Positions 15,480 through 25,791 are shown, numbered from the stretch's first letter. The stretch: 64,000 nucleotides of DNA from Caldilineaceae bacterium (GCA_022827195.1 JAJDTL010000037.1:62001-126000), one strand, 5' to 3'. Numbers and translations: made by a program. The notes: generated by a model from the sequence alone, not told the origin.

Positions 15480-16382
15480 TCAGCCGGCGAGACTGGTGCG
15501 GGCCGTTCTTCGTGTGTTCATTATGCCTTCCAGAGAGTATAGGAAGAGAGCGGCCCAGATGAAGGCGTAGCCGACGAGGTCGGCGGTGGTGAAGGGTTCT
15601 TTGTAGAGAAAGACGCCGAGAAGGAACTGGGTGGATGGGGCGAGGTACTGCATGAGGCCGAGCGTCGAGAGGGGGACAAGGCGGGCGGCGGCGCCGAAGC
15701 TGACGAGGGGGATGGCAGAGACGACACCGGTTCCAAGCAGAAGGGCGATGCGGACCCAGCCGCCGCTTGTCATTGCGCCACCGCCCTGTTGCCCGGTAAC
15801 GAGCAGGAAGAGAAGGGCCGGCCCCAGCAAGAGCGTCATCTCCGAACCGAAGCCCTGGGGGCCGCTGAGATCGATCTTTTTTCTGATCACCCCGTAGATG
15901 CCGAAGGTAGAAGCCAGGGAGAGCGCGATCCAGGGCAACTCGCCGCGGCTGAGCGTGAGGTAAATGACGCCGGTGGCGGCGACGAGGACGGCAGCCTTCT
16001 GAAGGCCGCGCAGGCGCTCGCCGAGAAAGAGGCGGGCGAGGAGGACACTGAGCAGCGGGTTGATGAAGTAGCCGAGGCTGATCCTGGCGACGAAGCCGGT
16101 GTTGACGGCCCACATGTAGGTGAGCCAGTTGACGAAGGTGAGGAGGGAGGCTGCACCCAAGAGCAGGAGCGTGTGGGGGGAGCGCCTCAGCCTGTGCAGC
16201 CAGGAACGGTCTTTCAGAAGGGTGAGAAGGAGGAGCATGGCGACGGCAGACCAGACCAGGCGGTGGGCGAGCGTTTCCAGAACTGGCAGGTCCTGCAGCT
16301 GCTTCCAGTAGATGGGCAGGAAGCCCCAGGTCGCGTAGGCGAGGAGCGCGTAGAGGTAGCCGCGAGTTGACGAAATCTTCAT
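15480..16382 (-). CDS. rarD: RarD-type EamA transporter
   Basis: A 300-aa membrane protein with ten hydrophobic segments forming two EamA repeats. The beginning GYLYALLAYATWGFLPIYWKQL and the motifs NWLTYMWAVNTG, SLGYFINPLLSVLL and LMQYLAPSTQFLLGVFLYKEPF are characteristic of RarD (drug/metabolite transporter superfamily; substrate not established). I start at ATG 16382; an alternative TTG lies 21 bases upstream. It is about 50 bases downstream of the penicillin-acylase-like gene on the same strand, probably in one transcript. Confidence 0.92.
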   Translation of the reverse strand: MKISSTRGYLYALLAYATWGFLPIYWKQLQDLPVLETLAHRLVWSAVAMLLLLTLLKDRSWLHRLRRSPHTLLLLGAASLLTFVNWLTYMWAVNTGFVARISLGYFINPLLSVLLARLFLGERLRGLQKAAVLVAATGVIYLTLSRGELPWIALSLASTFGIYGVIRKKIDLSGPQGFGSEMTLLLGPALLFLLVTGQQGGGAMTSGGWVRIALLLGTGVVSAIPLVSFGAAARLVPLSTLGLMQYLAPSTQFLLGVFLYKEPFTTADLVGYAFIWAALFLYSLEGIMNTRRTARTSLAG

Positions 16383-16431
16383 GCCGGCGAGGCATGAGGA
16401 CAAAGTTGCCCGCGCCTACTGCTGGAAAGGG

Positions 16432-18984
16432 TCACGAGCGGCTGCCTCGCAGCACGAGACGATGGCGGGTCACCACTTCAACGGCGTCCCGGGTCCAGGG
16501 CATCTTGTGGTAGGCGCCTTCGAGCCACATGGGGATCTGGTCGGCGTAGGTGCGGCTGACGGGGTGGCCGGACTGTCCGCTGGCGGTGACACCGAGGGCG
16601 GCGTCCCAGTTGCCGATATCGAGGATCTGCCTGTAGGCGGCCTGGACCTGAACGAGTCCTGGAGGCAGTTCGGGCATGGAGCCGGTCTGGTTGGGGGTCG
16701 TGCCGTCGCCGCCAATGGGATATGGGCCGCGGTTGAAGAGCCAGCCGAGTATGGGGGCGTTGCCGAGCGTATGGCTGTAGCGGACCTGGTGCATTTTGCC
16801 GTAGGCCCACTTGCGGGGGGTCGGGTTCACCTCGCGACGCAGACGATGCACGGACAGTTTGAGCGCGTCCTCGATCAACTCCTCTCTTGAACGACGGCGT
16901 CCGGTGACGGCGTCGGCATACCAGGGCGACTCTTCGTGGTTCTGCAGCAGCTCAAGCAGCCGCGTTTCGGCGCGCAGCATGAAGCCGTTGATCAGAAAGA
17001 TTGGGCTGTTGCCCTTGCCGAGATAGGACTCGGCGGTTGCGCCTAGCTTCTGCCCGAAGGTCAGTTCCAGCAGGTGGAGGAGCGTATAGCGGAAGACGAG
17101 GGCGGGCCCGCTTTCCTGGTCCATGCGGTAGCCCCAGTCCTGGAGCATATTGACGGCGACGCGCACATAGGGATCTTCGCTGAGATGGCGGGTCAGCAGG
17201 GGCGTCAGGGCCTCGGCATAGAGGCTGGTTACGTCGAGCTGGATCTGCTCCATGTCGCGCAGTGAGAGCTTCTTTTTCTGGCCAAGCATCTCTTCGATGC
17301 GGCGGGCGCGCCAACCGGGCATGGTCTCGAAGGTAAGGACGTAAGGGTAGTCATCGCCCGTTATCTTGTTGTTTGCAGTCGCGACGAAGCCACTGGAGGG
17401 GTTCAGGACGCGGGGTAGCTCTTCATCGGGGATCAGCCCGACCCACTCGTAGTCCCTGCACCAGCCGGGCACGGGGACGAGGCCGTTGCCGTTGCGGCGG
17501 AGGGGAACGGCGCCGGCGAGGCGGGTGGCGACGTTGCCTGCGCGGTCGGCGTAGACGAAGACCTGGGAGGGTGCACTCCAGTCCGCCAGGGCCTGATCGA
17601 ACTCCTTCCATGTCTGCGCGCGGTTGATAGCGAGAACGGCCCGAATCACCTTGCCCGGGTCGTGGCCGATCCAGCGGAGGGCTAGCGGGGCGACGGTGAG
17701 GGCGGGATCTTCGGGAAAGCCTTCAGGAGCCGTTTGCGGATCGAGCAGACCGCTGAGCAGAGGGCCGTGGCGTGTTATCGCGACCTCTTCAACGTGAGGT
17801 TGGATGCGGTTGCGCAGGTGGATCTCCTCGCGGACGATGGTTGCCTCTTCCCATTTGCCCTCGTATTCGAAACGGGGGGGCTTGCCGGGCCCGTTTTGTG
17901 GATGGGGGCGCTCGATGTAGAGGTCCTGGACATCGGGAAAGGCGTTCGTCATGCCCCAGGCGATCTGTTCGTTGTGGCCGATGATGATTCCGGGGGCGCC
18001 GGCAAAGGAGGCCCCGCTGACATGGAGAGGGGACGCAGGCGAGTCGTCAGACGCGGAGCAGCTGAGATGCATTTCATACCAGGCGCCTGGCATGGTCATC
18101 ACGAGGTGGGGGTCGTTGCAGAGAATCGGTCGGCCGCTGGTTGTCTTCTCGGCAGAGACGGCCCAGGCGTTGCTGCCCTGCCCCATGCCCTCGCCGCCAA
18201 ACGGTAGCCAGCTTTTTAGCTGCTCGTATTCGCTGAGCATGAGGCCGGCGGTGTGCAGCAAGCGCATCGACTCGGTGGTGCCTGCTCCTTCGGACACGGC
18301 GGGATTGGCGGCGGGATAGTCCGGCTCGAGGTCGGCGGCCAGCGCCGAGTCCATTTTGCCGGCCAGCTGCAGTCGGATCAGCTCGCTTTCCCAGTTAATG
18401 CAGAGACTCCAGGCCATCATTTTGCCGAAGGCCAGGATGTCGACGGGCGACCAGGGTTGGGGCTGGCGGCGGAGGAGGTTGAACTCGGCGGCCAGCCTGC
18501 CGCGGCGGCTGCGAATGTAGGCGTTGACGCCCTCGCAGTAGTGGCCCAAAGTGGCAATCGTGGCTTCGTCCAGCGCCGCGAGCTCGGCTTCGGCCGCGCG
18601 GCGGAAGCCGACGATGCGGCTGAATCGGTCGACGTCGAGCGCGACGGGACCAAAGAGCTCGGCCAGCTTTCCCAGGGCGACGCGGCGGTTCTGGTCCATT
18701 TGCCAGAGCCGGTCCTGGGCGTGAACGAACCCTTGTGCGCGCCAGAGGTCGGCCTCCGATTGGGCGTAGAGGTGGGGAATGCCGTGCTTGTCGCGCAGGA
18801 CCTCGACGGGCGCGTCCAGCTCGGGCAACTCCAATTCGCCCCGGTGTTGGGGCGCGGGCCGTTGAACCAGCCACCAGTAGACGTAGATAATCAGTCCGCC
18901 GCTGAGAAGAATGAAAACGAAGAGGATGGCGAGGGCGAGGATGACGGTAATCGGGTTCATGGGCTTGCGTTTGTAGCGTTTCAC
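16432..18984 (-). CDS. Penicillin acylase family protein (Ntn-hydrolase)
   Basis: An 850-aa protein with an N-terminal membrane anchor (about residues 11-39). It shows the acylase layout: an alpha chain starting around VEVLRDKHGIPHLYAQSEADLWRA, a spacer, and the beta-chain nucleophile serine in GMGQGSNAWAVSAEKT (S271 after autocleavage at G270). ILCNDPHL follows, as in the family. The length is normal for a precursor. Such enzymes hydrolyse amide bonds in beta-lactams, acyl-homoserine lactones or other N-acyl compounds; which one is not evident. Start is GTG 18984; ATG 18960 is the alternative. The gene is divergent from queA. Confidence 0.92.
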   Translation of the reverse strand: MKRYKRKPMNPITVILALAILFVFILLSGGLIIYVYWWLVQRPAPQHRGELELPELDAPVEVLRDKHGIPHLYAQSEADLWRAQGFVHAQDRLWQMDQNRRVALGKLAELFGPVALDVDRFSRIVGFRRAAEAELAALDEATIATLGHYCEGVNAYIRSRRGRLAAEFNLLRRQPQPWSPVDILAFGKMMAWSLCINWESELIRLQLAGKMDSALAADLEPDYPAANPAVSEGAGTTESMRLLHTAGLMLSEYEQLKSWLPFGGEGMGQGSNAWAVSAEKTTSGRPILCNDPHLVMTMPGAWYEMHLSCSASDDSPASPLHVSGASFAGAPGIIIGHNEQIAWGMTNAFPDVQDLYIERPHPQNGPGKPPRFEYEGKWEEATIVREEIHLRNRIQPHVEEVAITRHGPLLSGLLDPQTAPEGFPEDPALTVAPLALRWIGHDPGKVIRAVLAINRAQTWKEFDQALADWSAPSQVFVYADRAGNVATRLAGAVPLRRNGNGLVPVPGWCRDYEWVGLIPDEELPRVLNPSSGFVATANNKITGDDYPYVLTFETMPGWRARRIEEMLGQKKKLSLRDMEQIQLDVTSLYAEALTPLLTRHLSEDPYVRVAVNMLQDWGYRMDQESGPALVFRYTLLHLLELTFGQKLGATAESYLGKGNSPIFLINGFMLRAETRLLELLQNHEESPWYADAVTGRRRSREELIEDALKLSVHRLRREVNPTPRKWAYGKMHQVRYSHTLGNAPILGWLFNRGPYPIGGDGTTPNQTGSMPELPPGLVQVQAAYRQILDIGNWDAALGVTASGQSGHPVSRTYADQIPMWLEGAYHKMPWTRDAVEVVTRHRLVLRGSRS

Positions 18985-19204
18985 TGGACTCTGATTCCGT
19001 TACGGTTCGAGTTCCACTGCCTCACCTGGAAGGGGCCCTGCGATCGGAGATGGCCGCCGATTCCCGTCCGCCGCACGCTTCCCCGATTCTAACACCTGTG
19101 ATAAAAGCAGGTGAAATCGTCCGACAATCCAACTTGCTACTCCGAGTTTTCGGCGGTCGATAGGCAGGAGGAGGCGTTGCCAGCTGCGAATGGGCAGAGC
19201 TCTT

Positions 19205-20290
19205 ATGCGCACCGAACTATTCGACTACGACCTTCCCAAGCGCTTTATCGCGCAGCGGCCGGCTGACCCGCGCGACAGCAGCCGTCTGATGGTGCTTGAT
19301 CGGGCGACGGGAGGCATCGAGCACCGCCGGTTTTGGGAAATCGGCGCGTTTTTGCGGGAGGGCGACGTGCTGGTTGCGAATGACAGCCGGGTGATGCCGG
19401 CGCGCCTGCGGGCCCGCAAGGCCACAGGCGGGGCGGTGGAGATCTTTCTACTGCGCGAAGTGGACGGGGATGGTCAGTCATGGCGCTGCCTGGTGCGGGG
19501 GCGTGGTCTGCGGGCCGGCGTCGTTGTCGAGCTGGAGGCGCGACCGGTCCGGGCGGAGATTACAGGGGAAGGCCTGGGGGGTCTTCGGACGGTGAAGTTT
19601 TCGCAGCCGATTGGGGACGAGCTGGCGATGCTGGGTGAGATTCCGCTGCCGCCCTACATCCACGAATTCGGGGGAGACAGGGAGCGTTATCAGACTGTGT
19701 ACAGCCGTATGGCGGGCAGCGCGGCCGCGCCGACGGCAGGCCTGCACTTCACGCCGGAGCTGCTGAGGGCCCTTGCCGAGGATGGAGTCCGCTGGGAGAC
19801 GGCTACCCTGCATGTGGGCTTGGACACGTTTGGTCCGGTCACGGCTGAGCGGGTATCGGAGCACCGGATTCACCGAGAATGGGCGGAGCTACCTGCGCAG
19901 GCAGCACGGGCGGTCAATGCTGCCAAGGCGGGGAAGGGGCGGGTCGTCGCGGTCGGCACCACCTCGACGCGGACGCTGGAGTTTGCTGCCACGAGCGCGC
20001 AGGGGATCGATCCATACGGGCCTAATTTCGGAAGGGAGGCGGTCGCGCCGTTTGCGGCAGAGGTCGACCTGTTCATCTATCCGGGGTACCGATTTCGCGC
20101 GGTTGACGCGCTGCTGACGAACTTCCACCTACCGCGCTCGTCGCTGCTGATGCTCGTGAGCGCATTTTTCGGGCAGGCCCATGCGGAGGACGTGGACAGG
20201 GGACGGGAGATACTCCTGGAATCGTATGAGGCGGCGAAGGAGGAGGGCTATCGCTTCTACAGTTTCGGTGATGCGATGCTGGTCCTTTAA
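19205..20290 (+). CDS. queA: S-adenosylmethionine:tRNA ribosyltransferase-isomerase
   Basis: A 361-aa enzyme of queuosine synthesis. It transfers and isomerises the ribosyl group of AdoMet onto 7-aminomethyl-7-deazaguanine in tRNA. Diagnostic stretches are LFDYDLPKRFIAQRPADPRDSSRL, GSAAAPTAGLHFTP, HVGLDTFGPV and FHLPRSSLLMLVSAF. I choose ATG 19205 (MRTELF) over the in-frame ATG at 19190 because family members begin with this sequence. The 200-bp gap to the divergent acylase gene holds a small inverted repeat (CACCTG 19093-19098 with CAGGTG 19108-19113); I see no preQ1 riboswitch there. Confidence 0.95.
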   Translation: MRTELFDYDLPKRFIAQRPADPRDSSRLMVLDRATGGIEHRRFWEIGAFLREGDVLVANDSRVMPARLRARKATGGAVEIFLLREVDGDGQSWRCLVRGRGLRAGVVVELEARPVRAEITGEGLGGLRTVKFSQPIGDELAMLGEIPLPPYIHEFGGDRERYQTVYSRMAGSAAAPTAGLHFTPELLRALAEDGVRWETATLHVGLDTFGPVTAERVSEHRIHREWAELPAQAARAVNAAKAGKGRVVAVGTTSTRTLEFAATSAQGIDPYGPNFGREAVAPFAAEVDLFIYPGYRFRAVDALLTNFHLPRSSLLMLVSAFFGQAHAEDVDRGREILLESYEAAKEEGYRFYSFGDAMLVL

Positions 20291-20324
20291 GGAGTATATG
20301 CCGCCGCTTCATGCCGCTGGGCTG

Positions 20325-21332
20325 TCAGACTGCGACCGGGGCAGGGGGCGTGGAAGGCGTTGTCGCGTAGCGGGGTTCGCGGTGGGCGCGGTCTTGCAGT
20401 TCGGCGATTGTGGTCGCGTTCTGCGCCGCCATCCACTGTTGCAGTTCAGCGCGAACCAGCTGGATGGCGTTTTCGCCGCGCTGGTAGATAACGCTGCCGA
20501 CGCCGACGACGGTTGCGCCGGCCATGAGCATCTCTACCGCGTCCTGACCGGTGCTAACCCCTCCGGTGCCGATGATGGGCGTGTGGGGGCAGGCCTTGCG
20601 GACGTCGTAGACGGCTTTGAGCGCGATCGGTTTGAGTGCGGGGCCGCTGATGCCCCCGCTGCGGTTGGCGAGAATGGTCTGGCCGCTGTAGGGATCGATG
20701 ATCAGGCCTGGCATTGTGTTGATGGCGCAGAGCGCGTCGGCGCCGGCCTGCACGACGGCAGCGGCGATACGGCCCACGCTGGGCACGTTGGGCGCCAGTT
20801 TGACGATCACCGGGATCTGCGATTCGGCGACGGCTTCCTTCACGAATTGGGTGACGGCGGCGGCCGAGTCGGCGTTGGCGGCGAAGGGTTCACCGAAGCT
20901 GTCTTCGACGTTGGGACAGGAGATGTTGACCTCGATTGCGTCGGGCCGGGCCTGGGCAACGCGACGGGCGACCTCGCCGAACTCGGCGGCTGTGCCGGCA
21001 AAGATACTGGCGAGCACAAGGACGCCGCGTGGCTGCAACCGCGCTTTGGCCTCGCTCAAGAGGCCGACTTCTTCGTCCACGCCTGGGTTTGCGAGGCCGA
21101 TGGCGTTGAGAAGCCCCCCACCCCAGTCGATGCATGAGGGGTTGACGTGTCCGCTGCGCGGTGACGGGCCGCAACTTTTGGCCGTGACTGCGCCGCAGCC
21201 GGCATCTGCGGCCCGGTCGAGCAGGCTGACCGTCGTGCCCCAGATGCCGCTGGCCAGGACCAAGGGCGAGGAGAGCTCGCGGTCGAGGAAAGTGACAGAC
21301 AGACTGGGCATCTTCTCGTTCAAATTGCTCAC
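20325..21332 (-). CDS. pyrD: Dihydroorotate dehydrogenase (class 1)
   Basis: A 335-aa flavoenzyme oxidising dihydroorotate to orotate. It has the FMN-barrel motifs [29 protein letters not shown], the active-site loop [14 protein letters not shown] (catalytic Cys), VIVKLAPN, and [22 protein letters not shown]. The sequence is class 1B-like. I place the start at GTG 21332, because it makes a 4-base overlap with the upstream pyrF-pyrE stop and has AAGGAG nine bases away; GTG 21338 is possible. Co-transcribed with the UMP synthase gene. No PyrK electron-transfer subunit is adjacent. Confidence 0.93.
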   Translation of the reverse strand: MSNLNEKMPSLSVTFLDRELSSPLVLASGIWGTTVSLLDRAADAGCGAVTAKSCGPSPRSGHVNPSCIDWGGGLLNAIGLANPGVDEEVGLLSEAKARLQPRGVLVLASIFAGTAAEFGEVARRVAQARPDAIEVNISCPNVEDSFGEPFAANADSAAAVTQFVKEAVAESQIPVIVKLAPNVPSVGRIAAAVVQAGADALCAINTMPGLIIDPYSGQTILANRSGGISGPALKPIALKAVYDVRKACPHTPIIGTGGVSTGQDAVEMLMAGATVVGVGSVIYQRGENAIQLVRAELQQWMAAQNATTIAELQDRAHREPRYATTPSTPPAPVAV

Positions 21333-22843
21333 CGGCACCCGCTCCTTGTGTCGAGAGCCGCACCACCCTCCTCTGCGGCAGTGCCCAGCAACGATTCCTG
21401 AATTTCTGCCGGAATGTGTCCCGTTGACGCCAGGAGCTGCAGGACCTCGTCGAGGGCGAGGACGCTGTGGACGCGGATGCCGGCTTTCTGAAGATTCTCA
21501 ACGCCGCCCTGCTGCCTGTCGAGAAGGACAACGGCGTCTTCGACGACGAGGCCGGCGCTGCGAAAGAGCTCGACCGAACGCACGATGCTGCCGCCGGTTG
21601 TGATTACGTCCTCGATGACGACAACGCGCTCGCCGGGCTGCCAGATGCCCTCGATATCCTTACCCAGTCCGTGGCTCTTGGTCTCTTTGCGATTGTAGAT
21701 CAAGGGGACGCCGCTGGCGAGCGAGACAGCCGCGCCGATCGGCAGGGCCGCGTAAGGTATGCCGGCGATGCGGTCGCAGTCGAGACGTTCAAGCAGCCTG
21801 GCGTAGGCGCGCGCCGCAGTCTGCATAAGGCTGGGCTGGCTGACGAGCAGGCGCAGGTCGACGTAGAGGGAAGAGCGCTTGCCGCTGGCGAGCGTGAAAT
21901 CGCCGAACTGGAGCGCGCCTAGCTCGGCAAGGCCGATGATCAGTTCCCTTTGCTGATGATGCGAGTGAGGAGCGGAGGCCGCGTCCGCTTCACCGGGGTT
22001 TGTTTGCATCGAACTTCTGACTTGGTTGATCCGCTCATTCAGCTCCTGTGCGGCTCTGCGAGGGTCCTCAGCATGGGTGATGCCCCGGGTGGCGGCAACG
22101 AGGGCACCCATCCCGTCGCTGCGAAGTCCGGCGGCAAGAGCTGCTTCCAAATCACCTCCCTGTGCGCCAACGCCGGGTACAAGCAGCCAGGCCTCAGGCG
22201 CGACAGTACGCACATCGGCCAATGCGCCGGGATAGGTGGCGCCGACGACCAGCCCTACATTCGAAGACCAACTGACCGCTTCTTTGGCAACCTGGAGAAA
22301 GAGTGGCAGGTCTCCGCTGCAGACCGGCAGATTCTGCAAGGCGCCGGCGCTTGGGTTGGAGGTGTGGCAGAGGATGAAGAGGCCCTTGCCTTCATAGGCG
22401 GCGAAAGGCTCGATGCTGTCCCGTCCCAGATATGGGCTGAGCGTGACCGCGTCTACGCCAAGCTCATCGAAACAGGCGCGTGCGTAGGCGGCGGCGGTGG
22501 AGCCGATATCGCCGCGCTTGGCGTCGAGAAGTACTGGAATCTCATTGGGTACGGCGGCAATTGTCTGGCGGAGGAGGGCCATGCCTGGCTGCCCCAGGGC
22601 TTCGTAGAAGGCGATGTTGGGCTTGTAGCAGCAGACCAGATCGGAGGTGGCCTCGATAATGGAGCGATTCCAGCGCAGGAGCGAGTCGCAGACGGCGTCG
22701 CCCGCGTCAGCTGATTCAATTCGGACCGGCAGATCGACGTCGGTGAACTGTTGGGGACAGGCTTCCAGGGTCGGGTCGAGGCCAACGCATAGCAACGTGT
22801 CATTGCGGCGTGCGGCCGATTCGAGTTTTGCGTAAAAGGACAT
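21329..22843 (-). CDS. pyrFE: Bifunctional OMP decarboxylase / orotate phosphoribosyltransferase
   Basis: A 504-aa fusion covering the last two steps to UMP. Residues 1-280 are an OMP decarboxylase of the longer type, with [15 protein letters not shown] containing the catalytic D107-K109-D112 array, and [11 protein letters not shown] in the phosphate loop. Residues 300-500 are the OPRT domain, with [11 protein letters not shown] and the PRPP motif [15 protein letters not shown] (about 407-421). The order (decarboxylase first) is opposite to the animal enzyme. Start ATG 22843 has GAGGGGG upstream; the frame extends further but without support. The stop overlaps the pyrD start by four bases. 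Confidence 0.95.
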   Translation of the reverse strand: MSFYAKLESAARRNDTLLCVGLDPTLEACPQQFTDVDLPVRIESADAGDAVCDSLLRWNRSIIEATSDLVCCYKPNIAFYEALGQPGMALLRQTIAAVPNEIPVLLDAKRGDIGSTAAAYARACFDELGVDAVTLSPYLGRDSIEPFAAYEGKGLFILCHTSNPSAGALQNLPVCSGDLPLFLQVAKEAVSWSSNVGLVVGATYPGALADVRTVAPEAWLLVPGVGAQGGDLEAALAAGLRSDGMGALVAATRGITHAEDPRRAAQELNERINQVRSSMQTNPGEADAASAPHSHHQQRELIIGLAELGALQFGDFTLASGKRSSLYVDLRLLVSQPSLMQTAARAYARLLERLDCDRIAGIPYAALPIGAAVSLASGVPLIYNRKETKSHGLGKDIEGIWQPGERVVVIEDVITTGGSIVRSVELFRSAGLVVEDAVVLLDRQQGGVENLQKAGIRVHSVLALDEVLQLLASTGHIPAEIQESLLGTAAEEGGAALDTRSGCR

Positions 22844-22982
22844 CGGGCCCCCTCGAATAGACGGGGCCGATCTGCGTATCGCCCCATGGAATGCGGTTGC
22901 GCCCATGCTACGCTACGCGGATAAATCGGTCAAATGGGAGAGGAAATTTGGCTAGCGCACTTGGCCGGTCCGAAGCGAGGCG

Positions 22983-23891
22983 CTACATTGCGGCCAGCGA
23001 GTCGAGACCAGCGTCTGCGAGTTCGGCGGCCATCATCTCCTCTTTGGCGGGGGAAACTGGCTCCTGGGGAAGGCGGGGGTCGCCGCAGTCGAAGCCGATG
23101 AGTTTCAGGGCTACGCGCATGGCTGCGGCGACCCCATGTTCGATCATCACCGCGGTCAATCGATTGGCCCGCTTTTGCAGGTCCAGGGCCTGCGACGTAT
23201 CTCCTGCTTCGTAACTGGCGCGCATCAGTCGGTATGGGCCGGGCATCACATTGAGCGTTGTACCGATGTTGCCAGGGGCGCCCATCATCAAACCGAAGAG
23301 GCACTGCTCGTCCATGCCGGAGAAGATGGTCCAGCTTTTGTCGTGCTGTTGCGCGTCGCCAAGCTCGATGATCTGAGCCAGCTCGAACATGTTGGGACTG
23401 GTATACTTTGCGCCGCAGACGCTGGGGATACGGCAGAGGAGCTCGCGCATCAGTGATACGGCATCAATCTGGCCTCCGAAGAGGTAGGGGAAGAAAGGTA
23501 GGCCGGGCGCGGCCGCGGCGAGCGCCTCATAGTGGCGGTAGGTGGCGTCGAGGCCGCCAAGGTAGACGGGCAGGACGGAGCTGACTCCGTCGGCGCCGGT
23601 TTGCTGGGCGTGGGCGGCGAGGGCAGCGGCTTCGCGGGTATTGATGCTGCCGACGTGGACGATTATTGGGATGCGGCCGTCAACCTGCGCCATGACCGAC
23701 TCGACGACGGCGCAGCGGTCAGCGGGGGGTAAGAGGAGACCTTCGCCGGTGCCGCCGCAAAGGTAGAGACCGTCGACCTTCTTTTCGAGCAGCCAGGCGA
23801 CCAGATCATTGAGTACGGCCATGTTGACGCCGCCGTCGGCAGTTGCGGGCGTGACGAGAGCGGGCCAGGCGCCGTGGAAAACCTTGTTCAT
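22983..23891 (-). CDS. Dihydrodipicolinate synthase/N-acetylneuraminate lyase family
   Basis: A 302-aa TIM-barrel class I aldolase. The Schiff-base lysine is K162 in CGAKYTSPN, the catalytic tyrosine probably Y136 in FFPYLFGG, and the carboxylate-binding loop is GGTGEG (46-51). The GGTGE loop with YTSPN after the lysine is closer to NanA-type lyases than to DapA. It is the last gene of a cluster with a carbohydrate ABC transporter, six bases after the permease stop, so it probably cleaves a keto-acid sugar (sialic acid or an aldonate/uronate derivative) taken up by that transporter. Exact substrate unknown. Confidence 0.88.
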   Translation of the reverse strand: MNKVFHGAWPALVTPATADGGVNMAVLNDLVAWLLEKKVDGLYLCGGTGEGLLLPPADRCAVVESVMAQVDGRIPIIVHVGSINTREAAALAAHAQQTGADGVSSVLPVYLGGLDATYRHYEALAAAAPGLPFFPYLFGGQIDAVSLMRELLCRIPSVCGAKYTSPNMFELAQIIELGDAQQHDKSWTIFSGMDEQCLFGLMMGAPGNIGTTLNVMPGPYRLMRASYEAGDTSQALDLQKRANRLTAVMIEHGVAAAMRVALKLIGFDCGDPRLPQEPVSPAKEEMMAAELADAGLDSLAAM

Positions 23892-23897
23892 TTTGGA

Positions 23898-24788
23898 TTA
23901 ACCCTTGATGGAGCCGAGCATGATGCCCTTGACGAAATAGCGCTGGATAAAGGGGTATATCATCAGGATGGGCGCGGTGGTAACGACGATCATGGCGGCC
24001 TTGAGTGACTCGGCGGGCGGCGGGTCTATCAGCTCGGTCATTTCTGCCAGGCCGGAGGCGTCGCCGTACTGGCCGGTGCCGAATTCGAGGATGCCGCGCA
24101 GAACCAACTGCATGGGGAACTTGGAGGGCGTGTTGAGGTAGATGGCGGCGTCGAACCAGGAGTTCCAGTGCATGACGGCGTACCAGAGGCCGACGGTGGC
24201 GATGACGGGCATGGAGAGCGGGAGGTAGACGCGCAGCAGGACGGTGAGCGGGTTGGCGCCGTCTATCACGGCGGCTTCTTCGAGCTCATCGGGAATGGCA
24301 AGCATGAAGTTGCGCATGATCAGCAGCCACCAGGGGTTGATCAGGGGAGGGAGGATCATGGACCAGAAGCTGTTAAGAAGATAGAGCTTTTCGACCAGGA
24401 CGAAGTTGGGGATGAGGCCGCCGCTAAAGAGCATGGTGAAAAAAATAAACATCGTGATGGGGACGCGGCCGTAGAGATTGCGCTTGGAAAGGACGTACGC
24501 CAGCGGGAAGGTGAGGAGCAGATTGAGTCCTGTGCCGATGGTGACGCGACCGACGCTTACCGCAAGAGAGGTCCAGACAAGCGAACCCTGGCCCAGCAGC
24601 AGTTCATAGGCGGTGATGACAGGCTTTTGGGGATAGAGGATGAATAGGCCGCGCAGAGCGTACTCTTTGCCGCTGATCAACGAGGTGGAGACGACCGAGA
24701 GGAAGGGAAGCAGAAAGAGAAGTGTCAGCAGAGCGAGGAGAATGATGTTGATCCAGTCGAACAGTTTTTCGCCTGGGGAGTATTTCAT
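23898..24788 (-). CDS. Carbohydrate ABC permease (LplC/YtcP type)
   Basis: A 296-aa inner-membrane permease with six predicted helices. The cytoplasmic EAA loop is EEAAVIDGANPLTVLLRVYLPLSMP, and the end SLKAAMIVVTTAPILMIYPFIQRYFVKGIMLGSIKG is characteristic of the LplC/YtcP group, which transports complex or acidic oligosaccharides. It is 10 bases downstream of the partner permease. No dedicated ATPase gene is present, as is common; a shared MsmX-like ATPase elsewhere may serve it. Confidence 0.93.
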   Translation of the reverse strand: MKYSPGEKLFDWINIILLALLTLLFLLPFLSVVSTSLISGKEYALRGLFILYPQKPVITAYELLLGQGSLVWTSLAVSVGRVTIGTGLNLLLTFPLAYVLSKRNLYGRVPITMFIFFTMLFSGGLIPNFVLVEKLYLLNSFWSMILPPLINPWWLLIMRNFMLAIPDELEEAAVIDGANPLTVLLRVYLPLSMPVIATVGLWYAVMHWNSWFDAAIYLNTPSKFPMQLVLRGILEFGTGQYGDASGLAEMTELIDPPPAESLKAAMIVVTTAPILMIYPFIQRYFVKGIMLGSIKG

Positions 24789-24798
24789 GGCGGCGCCC

Positions 24799-25791
24799 CT
24801 ACCAGAGTCCCTCTTGGCCCAGCTTCTGGGAAATCTTGTTGGCCATATACATCAGTGCGAGGGCGAGAACGGACTTGAAAAGACCGACTGCAGCGCCGAA
24901 TGAGTATTGACGGCCTATCAGACCGGCGCGGTAGACATAAGTGTCGATAATGTCTGAGACGGAGTAGACCGACGGCGAATAGAGCAGGAGTATCTGCTCG
25001 AAGCCGGCGTCGAGCATACCGCCGATGCGGAAGATGAGAATAATCACGATGGCGAAGGAGATGCTGGGCAGAGTGACGTGCCACATGCGCTGGAAGCGGT
25101 TGGCGCCGTCCATGGCGGCGGCTTCGTACATCTCGGGGTTTATGGTGGCCATTGCCGCGAGAAAGATGATGCTGTTCCAACCGGCGTGCTGCCAAACATC
25201 CATTGTCACGATGATGGAGCGGAAGAGGTCGGGGTCTGTCAGATAGGCTTTGGGTTCGCCGCCCAGCGCGACGACGAGCTGATTGAGCAATCCGCCCTGG
25301 GGGGTCAACATGGCGCGCACGATGCCGGCTGCCACGACCATCGAAAAGAAGTGCGGCAGGTAGGAGATGGTCTGGACAGTGCGCTGGAAAAGACGGATAC
25401 GCACTTCGTTGATGAGGAGGGCCAGGATGATGGGCACGGGGAAGCCGAATACCAGCTTGTAGAGGCTGATGAGCACCGTGTTGCGCATCACATTCCAGAA
25501 GAAGATCGAGTCAAAGAAGTTGCGGAAATGCTTGAAGCCGACCCAGCGATCGAGGCGGAAGATGTCGGTTATTCCCAGGAAGGGGTCGTAGTCCTGGAAA
25601 GCGATGATGACGCCGACCATGGGAAGGTATTTGAAGACGACAAAGTAGAGGAGGGGGATGGCGGCCAGGGCATAGAGGAAGCGGTCGCGCTTGATCTGGC
25701 GCCATGCTTCGCGCCAGCCTTTGCGCTCGGTGTAGGAAGGGGAGGCCGGGTTTGCGGTCAAGCCTGGCTGCTCGCCACCCAGGTGTTGCAT
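24799..25791 (-). CDS. Carbohydrate ABC permease (LplB type)
   Basis: A 330-aa permease. After a hydrophilic N-terminus come helices beginning FLYALAAIPLLYFVVFKYLPMVGVIIAFQDYDPFLG, a hallmark of the LplB/YteP group, and the EAA loop YEAAAMDGANRFQRMWHVTLPSI. ATG 25791 has GGAGG seven bases upstream. It forms a heterodimer with the 23898-24788 permease. Confidence 0.93.
   Translation of the reverse strand: MQHLGGEQPGLTANPASPSYTERKGWREAWRQIKRDRFLYALAAIPLLYFVVFKYLPMVGVIIAFQDYDPFLGITDIFRLDRWVGFKHFRNFFDSIFFWNVMRNTVLISLYKLVFGFPVPIILALLINEVRIRLFQRTVQTISYLPHFFSMVVAAGIVRAMLTPQGGLLNQLVVALGGEPKAYLTDPDLFRSIIVTMDVWQHAGWNSIIFLAAMATINPEMYEAAAMDGANRFQRMWHVTLPSISFAIVIILIFRIGGMLDAGFEQILLLYSPSVYSVSDIIDTYVYRAGLIGRQYSFGAAVGLFKSVLALALMYMANKISQKLGQEGLW

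Noticed and set aside
14893..16395. 500-codon minus-strand frame across rarD and the SUKH-like gene
   Set aside because: It is a frame-shifted shadow of rarD running on into an antisense frame, with Arg/Pro-rich low complexity.
18985..19204. Possible preQ1 riboswitch before queA
   Set aside because: There is only a short 6-bp inverted repeat, with no preQ1 pseudoknot consensus and no hairpin beside the ribosome site.
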